Shown here: piece by piece, positions 57,757 through 64,000 of the stretch
How positions within the stretch are numbered: position 1 is the first letter of the stretch
Layout: each line of letters opens with the position of its first letter
Made by a program: the position numbers and the translations under genes
The notes under the pieces: model-generated
The model's input: the letters and a program-made list of their open reading frames with translations, nothing else
Databases searched by the model: none
Told to the model about the DNA's origin: nothing
Source of the DNA: Hymenobacter metallilatus
GTDB lineage: Bacteria > Bacteroidota > Bacteroidia > Cytophagales > Hymenobacteraceae
DNA length: 64,000 nt
Reading direction: 5' to 3'
Assembly: GCF_003944705.1 (NCBI RefSeq)
Contig: NZ_RWIS01000019.1
Location: 1-64,000 of the forward strand

Positions 57757-58962
57757 TCACCGCTTGTGCTGAAACCGTTGCGTGGGCTCCCAGACGGTGG
57801 TTTTCACGCCCCCCAGAAACCGCCAGAATCCTACCAGCAGCGCCGCATTCATGCTATAGAAATGCGTGACGAAGCGCAGCAGGCGCGAATGAACCCCCAG
57901 CCGATGCAGGGCGCCATCGAGCAACAGAGTGGCCGGAGCCGCCAGCTGCCCAACCAGCATGAACTGATAGAACCAGCCGCCCCCACCCAATACCAGCACT
58001 ACGTTACAGAGCAGCATGAGCAGCAGTAGCAGCGGCGTAAGCCAGCGCAGCACCTTGTGCGACCAGTACGCGAAGCTCAGGCCCCGCCAGGGCGGCCACA
58101 GCAGCCGCCGGAATGCCACCAGATTCTGGAAGTTGCCGGCCGAAATGCGGGCTTTGCGCCGAAACTCCTCGGGCAGCTTGTCCGACACGTCTTCGTGGCA
58201 TACGGCCGCCAGTTCGTTGATGGCCTGGTAGCCATCCTGCAGCACGGCCATCGAAATAAAGAAGTCGTCGACGATAAACGACACCGGGGCCGGGTGGTAG
58301 CAGGCGCGGCGCACGGCAAAGCAGCCCCCAAAGGCCCCAATCATACTGCCCCATACCACGCCCTCCTGGTACTTAATCAGGTTTTCGCGCTCCAGATAGG
58401 CCTTTTCCTGCCCCGAAATGCCTTCTTTGCGGTGGTCGGTGTTGAGGATGTTGCCCCCCACCTGCCCAATGGCCGGGTTACGGAAGTGCTTGACTAAGTG
58501 GTAGAGCGTATCGGGGGTGAAGAAAACATTGGCATCGGTGAGCACCAGCACGGGGGCCGTGGCTTCGCGGGCCAGGGCCTCTATCACGCCGGGCTTGCCG
58601 GTGCGCTGCCCGAACGGCCGGAACCGCAGCTGCGGGTGCTGCCGGGCCAAGCGCTCCACCAGGGCGTTGGTGTGGTCCTGGGAGTTGTCGGAGCCGATGT
58701 AGAAGGTGAGCCTGTCGGGCGGGTAGGTGGTGGCGAAGGTGGAGCGGATTTTCTCCTCAATTACCTGCTCCTCGTTGTACACGGCCAGCAGAATATCCAC
58801 CGCGGGCAGGTCGGGCGCGCCTGGCTCGTAGACCTGCTGATTGGGGTGGCGGCCCCGGGCCAGGCGGGCCAGCAGCAGCGGAAACCCCACGTAGGTGTGC
58901 GCCACCAGTCCCAGCCCGGCCCAGAGGCCTATGGCAGCTCCGGCCTCAACGAGCGGCGGCAC
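57757..58962 (-). CDS. Family 2 glycosyltransferase, membrane-integral (GT-A, CESA-like)
   Basis: 401 aa from a GTG at 58962, overlapping the upstream gene's stop by 17 bp; no ATG serves. A first helix (about 8-28) precedes the GT-A domain with VDILLAVYNEEQVIEEKIRS, DNSQDHTNALVERLA, LTDANVFFTPDTLY (DXD-like TDAN) and FGGCFAVRR, EDVSDKLPEEFRRKARISAG (the acceptor/Q-R-like end) and finally two or three C-terminal helices (LLLLLMLLCNVVLVLGGG). It belongs to the polysaccharide-synthase-like group; the product is unknown. Translationally linked to the GT4 gene upstream. Confidence 0.87.
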   Translation of the reverse strand: MPPLVEAGAAIGLWAGLGLVAHTYVGFPLLLARLARGRHPNQQVYEPGAPDLPAVDILLAVYNEEQVIEEKIRSTFATTYPPDRLTFYIGSDNSQDHTNALVERLARQHPQLRFRPFGQRTGKPGVIEALAREATAPVLVLTDANVFFTPDTLYHLVKHFRNPAIGQVGGNILNTDHRKEGISGQEKAYLERENLIKYQEGVVWGSMIGAFGGCFAVRRACYHPAPVSFIVDDFFISMAVLQDGYQAINELAAVCHEDVSDKLPEEFRRKARISAGNFQNLVAFRRLLWPPWRGLSFAYWSHKVLRWLTPLLLLLMLLCNVVLVLGGGGWFYQFMLVGQLAAPATLLLDGALHRLGVHSRLLRFVTHFYSMNAALLVGFWRFLGGVKTTVWEPTQRFQHKR

Positions 58963-60172
58963 GGGGCGCGGGCTGAAGAATGGTGTACAGGTCGAGGAAG
59001 CTTTCCACCACCCGGCGGTTGTCGTAGAGCCGGGCAATGGTGCGGGCCGCTTCCTGGCCGATGGCCTGCTGATCCAGCTCGCCGCGGTAGTAGCGGCCCA
59101 GGCGCTCTACCCATTCCGTGGGCTCATCACAGAGCACAATGTCAAACCCGTCGCGCACATGAATGCCTTCCGAGCCCAGCCCGGTACTCATGATGCACTT
59201 GCCCAGGGCCATGCCTTCAATGATTTTGATGCGCATCCCGCCCCCACTCAGCAAGGGTACCAGCATCAGCTCATACTCCTGCATAAACCGCGCGGCCGAC
59301 TCCACGAAGCCGTGCACCGTTACGCCGGGCAGCTGCAGGTTGCGGATGCGCTCCGGAGTGTCTTTGCCCGCAATGTGCAGCTCCAGCTCGGGGAAGCGGG
59401 CTTTGGCCTGGGGCCATACCTGCTGCAGAAACCAATCGAGGCCTTCCAGGTTGGGCAGCCAGTTCAGGGAGCCAATCATGAACAGCGTGCGGGGCCGGGG
59501 CCGGATGGCCGGGTCGGGCCGGAACCGGTCCAGGTCGACGCCGGCAGGTACAAATACTACAGGCTCCGGGCAGCCCAGACGGCGCAGGCGTTTCTGATCG
59601 GGCTCGGTAATGGCCGCCACGGCCTGAAAGCGGGGCAGCATGCGGTGTTCAAACTGCTGCAGGCGCCGGGCCAGATGCCGCAGGTACACCCGCTTGAGCA
59701 CGTTGTTTTCCCGCTCGGCCAGCATCTGCCAGATGGTATACTCCACGTTGTGGGCCCGCAGCACCACCGGCAGGCCCGGAGCCAGCCGCTCAATGGCATC
59801 TACGTACCAGGCCACAAACGTGCCCTCTACCTGCACGGCATCAAACTGCTCCTGGGCCAGCAGCTCGGCCAGCCGAGCCTCTACGGCGGGGCTCACAAAC
59901 CGCTCCACGTTGTAGGGCAGCCTGCCCAACAGCAGGTTGCGCAGGGCCCGTACCGGCGAAAGACTGGTGTCGACGTCCACGGTAACAAGGCGCACCCGGG
60001 GGCCCAGGTGGCTGAGGGCGGTACTGGGCTGCTGATGCTTAGGCGTGTTGAGGGCCAGCACCGTCACGCGGTGCCCGGCACGGGCCAGGCCGGCGGCCAC
60101 GTCGTACATGGCAATGGCGCCGCCGTCGTGGGGCGGATACGGAACACGCGGGCAGAGCTGCAGAATATGCAC
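58946..60172 (-). CDS. GT4-type glycosyltransferase
   Basis: 408 aa, GTG at 60172 (MHILQLCPRVPYPPHDGGA). GT-B fold with a glycine-rich N-terminal loop and the C-terminal donor site: FVPAGVDLDRFRP, LFMIGSLNWLPNLEGLDWF, ELHIAGKDTPERIRN and PLLSGGGMRIKIIEGMALGKC (the E-x7-E type motif region). Retaining sugar transferases of this type build surface glycans or lipid-linked oligosaccharides. It overlaps the GT2 gene downstream, so the two probably act in one glycan pathway. Confidence 0.92.
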   Translation of the reverse strand: MHILQLCPRVPYPPHDGGAIAMYDVAAGLARAGHRVTVLALNTPKHQQPSTALSHLGPRVRLVTVDVDTSLSPVRALRNLLLGRLPYNVERFVSPAVEARLAELLAQEQFDAVQVEGTFVAWYVDAIERLAPGLPVVLRAHNVEYTIWQMLAERENNVLKRVYLRHLARRLQQFEHRMLPRFQAVAAITEPDQKRLRRLGCPEPVVFVPAGVDLDRFRPDPAIRPRPRTLFMIGSLNWLPNLEGLDWFLQQVWPQAKARFPELELHIAGKDTPERIRNLQLPGVTVHGFVESAARFMQEYELMLVPLLSGGGMRIKIIEGMALGKCIMSTGLGSEGIHVRDGFDIVLCDEPTEWVERLGRYYRGELDQQAIGQEAARTIARLYDNRRVVESFLDLYTILQPAPRAAAR

Positions 60173-60245
60173 GGACAGGGAGCGGGCTGGTAGGCCTGCA
60201 AAACTACGAAGGGAAGGCCGGGAACCTATTACTTTCCCGGGCCGC

Positions 60246-60312
60246 CTAGGCTGTGTGGACAGTCAGGTAAAAGGCCGTCATGCATTTTTACTTGACTGTC
60301 CATACACCCTAG
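60246..60312. terminator. Hairpin between two minus-strand genes
   Basis: Arms 60246-60272 and 60286-60312 (CTAGGCTGTGTGGACAGTCA type) with a few mismatches and A/T runs toward the loop. It overlaps the stop codon of the K+ channel gene at 60309, so it probably serves as its 3' end. Confidence 0.65.
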
Positions 60313-61382
60313 CTCAGCTGCTGAAACTGATCCAGCAAGGTCATAATCTGGGCTTCCGTACCCAGAAACAGGAAAATGTCGCCGGGGCCGGGAATAATAT
60401 CAGCTGAGGGACTCACCGTAAATTCGCCGCGCTGGTGCTTGAGGCCGATGACGGTGGCCCCGGTGCGACTCCGGATGTTCAGGTCCCGGATGCTGAGGCC
60501 GCGCCACTCGGGCCGCAGCTCGTCGTAGCGCAGCTCCTCCAGCCGCAGCTTGTTGGGTCCCAGGCCCGAAATCATATCCAGAAACCGGATTACCTCGGGC
60601 CGGGTGATGAGGTTGGCCATGTGGGAGCCTCCTATTTCGTCGGGCATTACCACCGAGTCGGCGCCGGCGCGCAGGAGCTTGGTTTCGGAGCTTTTGAGGC
60701 TGGCGCGAGCCACAATGGTAATGCCCGGCGCCAGCTCCCGGGCCGTCAGCGTCACGAACACGTTATCGGCATCCTTGGGCAGGGCCGTAATCAGGGCCCG
60801 GGCCCGGTCGACACCGGCGGCGCGCAGGGTTTCATCCAGCGTGGCGTCGCCGTACACTACCGGTATGGCCTCGCCGGTGGTTTCGGTGGCTTCCTTGAGC
60901 AGCACCTCGTTTTGCTCCACCACTACCACGTGGGCCCCGCTGGCCCGCAGCTCGTGGTAGGCTTTGCGCCCGTTGCGGCCAAAGCCACACACAATTACAT
61001 GGTCGGAGTAGCGGCGAATTTCCTGGTCGTTTCTGAGCATAGCAAACATACTGCGCAGGCCCCCGTCGAAGATGTAGGTGGTCAGCACCGACAGCAGGTA
61101 GGCCAGCATCAAGAGGTTGAAGAAGATATAGAACGAGACGAACAGCCGCCCGGCCGGCGACAAGGGGTGCAACTCCCCGAAGCCCACCGTCGAGACGGTT
61201 ATCATCGTCATGTAAAAGGCGTCCACGAAGGTGAACTTCTCCAGCCACATAAAGCCCACCACTCCCGCCGCGAAGCTGATGGCCGTGAGGCTGAGCGCGC
61301 CCACAAACCGGCTCAGGTTGAACCGGTGCCAGATGTCGCGCAGGTAGCGTAGGGCGGCGGGCGGAAACGTCGGAAGAGGCAT
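60309..61382 (-). CDS. Potassium channel protein with TrkA-N (RCK) and TrkA-C domains
   Basis: 357 aa, ATG at 61382 (MPLPTFPPAALRYL). Two membrane helices flank a pore loop with the K+ selectivity signature TVSTVGFGE. A cytosolic RCK domain follows (HVIVCGFGRNGRKAYHELR Rossmann glycine motif; VVYGDATLDETLRAAGV) and a TrkA-C-like C-terminus (IRDLNIRSRTGATVIGLKH; PGPGDIFLFLG). Fits a MthK/Kch-like ligand-gated K+ channel. A -7 box (61386-61393) lies only 3 nt before the ATG, suggesting a leaderless transcript. Confidence 0.92.
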   Translation of the reverse strand: MPLPTFPPAALRYLRDIWHRFNLSRFVGALSLTAISFAAGVVGFMWLEKFTFVDAFYMTMITVSTVGFGELHPLSPAGRLFVSFYIFFNLLMLAYLLSVLTTYIFDGGLRSMFAMLRNDQEIRRYSDHVIVCGFGRNGRKAYHELRASGAHVVVVEQNEVLLKEATETTGEAIPVVYGDATLDETLRAAGVDRARALITALPKDADNVFVTLTARELAPGITIVARASLKSSETKLLRAGADSVVMPDEIGGSHMANLITRPEVIRFLDMISGLGPNKLRLEELRYDELRPEWRGLSIRDLNIRSRTGATVIGLKHQRGEFTVSPSADIIPGPGDIFLFLGTEAQIMTLLDQFQQLS

Positions 61383-61385
61383 ACA

Positions 61386-61393
61386 CAAAGATA
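61386..61393 (-). promoter_or_regulatory. -7 box of the K+ channel gene, adjacent to its start codon
   Basis: Minus strand reads TATCTTTG, an exact TAnnTTTG match, followed by TGT and the ATG at 61382. The transcript would begin at or within the start codon. Confidence 0.4.
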
Positions 61394-61443
61394 GGGAGCC
61401 AACTCCCTGACATTCCTTTCTTCAGTCGGGATGACAGATTTGC

Positions 61444-63525
61444 CTATAAAGCCGCCCGCGGAATAACGGTGCCCAGCATGTTGGCGAGCTGGTTGTCCAT
61501 CTGCTTGAGCAGGTGGATGGTTTGCAGGTTTTCCATCATGCTGGCCTCATCGGCGGGGTGGCGCAGGGCTTCCAGGCGCACGGCCAGCTCCCGCTCCACG
61601 TTCACTTTGTTCAGGCGCAGAATGGCATTGTCGCAGGCGGTTTGCAAGAGGTCCAACTCCCGGGGCACGTAAATCTGGTGGGTGGTCCAGTTGGGGCTCA
61701 GCTCGTATTTCTCGGTAGCCAGCTCGGCCACCAGGCTGCGGATATCGGCGCGGCTGTGCTGAATGAGGGTGCGCACCTCGGGCCAGCGGCCCTGCTCCAG
61801 CTCCTGCCGGCACAGGTGCAGCATATCGGCGTAGAGGCCGGTTTTGAAGTTGGTGTCTTCCAGCTGCTCCAGCAGGTACTGAGCCACCGATACCTCCGGG
61901 GCCAGGGGCTGGGGCGAATACAGCAGCAGCAGGCGCACCACTTCCCGCTCGCACTGGGCCAGCACATCGGGCACGGGCTCCAGCTCTTCCGGGGTGAGGG
62001 TTTGCAGGTCGCCGCCCCCGCCCATCAGGTCCTCGGGCGAAGCGCCGTACATCAGGGCTTCGGCTTCTTCCTCGGGCGTTAAGTTTCTGGTTACTGGTTG
62101 CGGGTTTCTAGTTGCCGGCTGGCTGCCATAGCCGCTGCCCGTTGTCGGCGCGGCCCCGCTCCCACTGCTGCTCTGGCCGCCGGCGGCTTTGCCGGAGGCG
62201 GTGCGCACGAGCTTGTTGTACTCCGTAATAAGTACCTGCTCGTCAATACTGAACGCCTGGGAGGTCTGCTGCAGAAACACCTGCCGCTTGATGGGGTCGG
62301 GCACTTTGCCGATGCTTTGCAGCACTTCCCGGATGGCTTCGGCCTTCTTCACCGGGTCCTGGGCAGCTTCGCGCGAAACCAGGTCGGTTTTAAACTGAAT
62401 AAAGTCCTGGCTGGCACCTTCAAGGTGTTCCCTAAAGCGTTGGTCGCCGACTTTACGAATGTAGCTGTCGGGGTCGTCGCCGTCCGGGAACAGTACCACG
62501 CGCACGTTCAGGCCGCCTTCCAGCAGCATATCAATACCCCGCAGCGAGGCCCGGATGCCGGCCGCGTCGCCGTCGTAGAGCACCGTCACGTTGTCGGTGT
62601 ACCGCTTAATCAGGCGGATTTGCCCGTCGGTGAGGGAAGTACCCGACGAGGCCACCACGTTCCGGATATCGCCCTGGTGCAGGCTCAGCACGTCCAAGTA
62701 GCCCTCCACCAGATAGCACAGCTCCTCCGTCCGGATGGCCTGCCGGGCTTGGTAGAGCCCGTAGAGCACATCCGACTTGTGGTAGATTTCCGACTCCGGT
62801 GAGTTGAGGTACTTGGCTGTTTTGTCGTTGGGCTTGAGCGTGCGCGCTCCAAATCCAATTACCCGGCCCGACACGTTATGAATCGGAAACATCACCCGGC
62901 CCCGGAACCGGTCGTAGCGGCGGCCGGTGTCCTGGCCCTGGTCGTCTTCGCGCCGGATAACGAGGCCGGTTTTTTCCAGGTATTTCTGCTCGAAACCCGC
63001 CGCCGTGGCCGATTTCAGCAAGTCGTCCCACTGGTCCAGCGAATACCCTAGCTCGAAGGTCTTGATGGTGGTCTGGTTGAGGCCACGCTGGCGCAAATAG
63101 CTCAGCCCAATGCCCTGGCCCTCGTCGGTATGCAGCAGCAGGCGGTGGTAGTGGTCCTTGGCCCAGTTACTCACGATGAACTGGGAGTCCTTTTCGTTCT
63201 GGGCCAACTGCTGCTCGGGGGTCTTTTCCTCCTCCTGAACATCAATGCCGTACTTTTTGGCCAGGTATTTCAGGGCCTCCACGTAGCTGGTGCCCTCAAT
63301 ATCCATGATGAACTGCACCACCCCGCCTGCCTTGCCGCAGCCGAAGCACTTGTACAGGCCCTTGGCCGGGGCCACCGAGAAGCTCGGCGACTTTTCGTGG
63401 TGAAACGGGCAGCAGGCCCACATATTCTGGCCCTTCCGCTTCAAGGAAACGAAGTCCCCCACCACCTCCACAATATCAGCGTGGTGGATAATCTGATCTA
63501 CGGTTTCCTTGGGGATGCGGGCCAT
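61444..63525 (-). CDS. dnaG: DNA primase DnaG
   Basis: 693 aa, ATG at 63525 (MARIPKETVDQIIHHADIVE); longer frames upstream run through an inverted repeat. CHC2 zinc-binding domain (CCPFHHEKSPSF, CFGCGKAGG), Toprim catalytic core (LVEGYLDVLSLHQGDIRNVV; TVLYDGDAAGIRAS with the acidic metal-binding Asp residues) and a C-terminal DnaB-interaction region (about 520-693). Synthesises RNA primers at replication forks. A -7 box (63534-63541) sits 8 nt from the ATG. The linker at about 560-610 is Gly/Ser/Thr-rich. Confidence 0.97.
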   Translation of the reverse strand: MARIPKETVDQIIHHADIVEVVGDFVSLKRKGQNMWACCPFHHEKSPSFSVAPAKGLYKCFGCGKAGGVVQFIMDIEGTSYVEALKYLAKKYGIDVQEEEKTPEQQLAQNEKDSQFIVSNWAKDHYHRLLLHTDEGQGIGLSYLRQRGLNQTTIKTFELGYSLDQWDDLLKSATAAGFEQKYLEKTGLVIRREDDQGQDTGRRYDRFRGRVMFPIHNVSGRVIGFGARTLKPNDKTAKYLNSPESEIYHKSDVLYGLYQARQAIRTEELCYLVEGYLDVLSLHQGDIRNVVASSGTSLTDGQIRLIKRYTDNVTVLYDGDAAGIRASLRGIDMLLEGGLNVRVVLFPDGDDPDSYIRKVGDQRFREHLEGASQDFIQFKTDLVSREAAQDPVKKAEAIREVLQSIGKVPDPIKRQVFLQQTSQAFSIDEQVLITEYNKLVRTASGKAAGGQSSSGSGAAPTTGSGYGSQPATRNPQPVTRNLTPEEEAEALMYGASPEDLMGGGGDLQTLTPEELEPVPDVLAQCEREVVRLLLLYSPQPLAPEVSVAQYLLEQLEDTNFKTGLYADMLHLCRQELEQGRWPEVRTLIQHSRADIRSLVAELATEKYELSPNWTTHQIYVPRELDLLQTACDNAILRLNKVNVERELAVRLEALRHPADEASMMENLQTIHLLKQMDNQLANMLGTVIPRAAL

Positions 63526-63533
63526 ACTGCCGG

Positions 63534-63541
63534 CAAAGGTA
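63534..63541 (-). promoter_or_regulatory. -7 box of dnaG, close to its start codon
   Basis: Minus strand TACCTTTG, exact TAnnTTTG match, with 8 nt to the ATG at 63525. It excludes the longer upstream start and implies a leader of nearly zero length. Confidence 0.5.
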
Positions 63542-63570
63542 GGCAGGAAGTAGCGCGAAGTTGACAGGAA

Positions 63571-63679
63571 AGTAGCGCGCAGCTCCGCTTCGCGCACGAG
63601 CGAAGCGAGTTCCCACGCGCCCGCACCCGTACGCCCGATACTCGCTTCGCTCGTGCGCGAAGCGGAGCTGCGCGCTACT
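63571..63679. repeat. Perfect 40-bp inverted repeat upstream of dnaG
   Basis: Arms 63571-63610 and 63640-63679 are exact complements (40 of 40), each itself containing the near-palindromes AGTAGCGCGC, GCTCCGCTTCGCGC and GAGCGAAGCGAG; the spacer is 29 nt. A short partial copy (AAGTAGCGCG) lies at 63549-63558. Likely a terminator for the gene to the right, since that gene's stop (63692) is 13 nt away. Confidence 0.9.
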
Positions 63680-63691
63680 TGATGGCAGCCG

Positions 63692-64000
63692 CTAAAAATT
63701 GCGGCTGGCGGTAGTTTCAGGAATGACAACCACGTAATCGAAACCCAGAATAGTAGCCTGTAGCTCCTGCTCGCCCACGGCCATACCCTCGCGCAGCAGG
63801 GCCCGGCGCAGCGGCCGCACGTCAAACACCTGCCAGTCGGTTCCGTTGGGGGTAGCCGCCATGAATGGCCGCACCATGGCCGCATCGGCGTTGGAGTAGT
63901 GGGTCACGTTTTTGCTGAAATCCTCCGGGTGCTGGCCTCCCACCTGGGTCCCCTGCTTACCAATGATAAAGATGTGCAGGGTTTTCTGGTCGTGAACTTC
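63692..64000 (-). CDS. Unknown protein, C-terminal 102 residues (5' end outside window)
   Basis: The frame is open to the window edge, so the true start is beyond 64000; an internal GTG at 63943 is not needed. Visible sequence: EVHDQKTLHIFIIGKQGTQV, NVTHYSNADAAMVRPFMAATP, WQVFDVRPLRRALLREGM and a terminal hydrophobic strand ATILGFDYVVVIPETTASRNF. I recognise no family. It is followed by the 40-bp palindrome and dnaG on the same strand. Confidence 0.6.
   Translation of the reverse strand, partial: EVHDQKTLHIFIIGKQGTQVGGQHPEDFSKNVTHYSNADAAMVRPFMAATPNGTDWQVFDVRPLRRALLREGMAVGEQELQATILGFDYVVVIPETTASRNF

Noticed and set aside
58895..60193. 432-codon plus-strand frame opposite the two glycosyltransferases
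   Set aside because: Low-complexity antisense sequence; both minus-strand genes carry clear GT motifs.

Overview
The window looks like chromosomal DNA of a Hymenobacter-like member of the Bacteroidota (order Cytophagales). The sequence is GC-rich. Type IX secretion signals appear twice: a type A sorting tail on an M1 peptidase and a gliding-motility type B tail on a large extracellular protein. Several genes are preceded by the Bacteroidota -7 promoter box TAnnTTTG. Secreted hydrolases, SPI/SPII signal peptides and OmpA or beta-barrel envelope proteins are abundant. The genus is an inference from this gene content; no rRNA or tRNA gene was seen.

Layout: (1) 0-0.1 kb, the end of an IS5-type insertion sequence running off the window. 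(2) 0.4-8 kb, OmpA protein, rhomboid protease, Ada, a signal-less trypsin-like protease with an apparent frameshift plus a small carboxypeptidase-regulatory-like protein, FKBP isomerase and a membrane protein. (3) 8-21 kb, Kup potassium transporter, S8 lipoprotein protease, M61-PDZ protease, NlpC/P60 protein, DUF2147 protein, M1 peptidase and type B-sorted protein. (4) 21-34 kb, oxidase subunit III, a frameshifted gene, DUF4920 lipoprotein, LigA, rhodanese, polysaccharide deacetylase, DapA, VOC protein, LutA-like protein, HMG-CoA lyase-like protein and M23 lipoprotein. (5) 34-42 kb, lipoprotein, beta-barrel/S8 protease pair, OmpA-like protein, AT-hook protein, 2H phosphoesterase, M28 peptidase and histidine phosphatase. 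(6) 42-50.8 kb, a two-gene betaine-type ABC importer whose fused binding domain appears circularly permuted, a glycosyltransferase, a two-component system, small proteins, SurE and DoxX. (7) 50.9-64 kb, M14 peptidase, two tandem paralogous secreted proteins, RibBA, ProC, two glycosyltransferases, a TrkA-type K+ channel, DnaG and a gene cut by the window edge.

Most genes are single or in short pairs and look like ordinary core and envelope functions. Real coupling is visible for the ABC importer pair (ATGA overlap), the S8 protease/beta-barrel pair (ATGA overlap), the two glycosyltransferases (overlap) and the response regulator/histidine kinase pair (separated by a repeat).

The most unusual non-coding feature is the density of intergenic inverted repeats. 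More than a dozen, with arms of about 10-48 bp, fall into several recognisable families and nearly all sit at gene ends. They probably act as bidirectional terminators and/or REP-like elements. No CRISPR array, prophage, or classical defence island was found. The best candidates for follow-up are the permuted permease/binding-protein fusion, the signal-less protease pair, the structured intergenic RNA candidate at 14.5-14.9 kb and the palindrome families.
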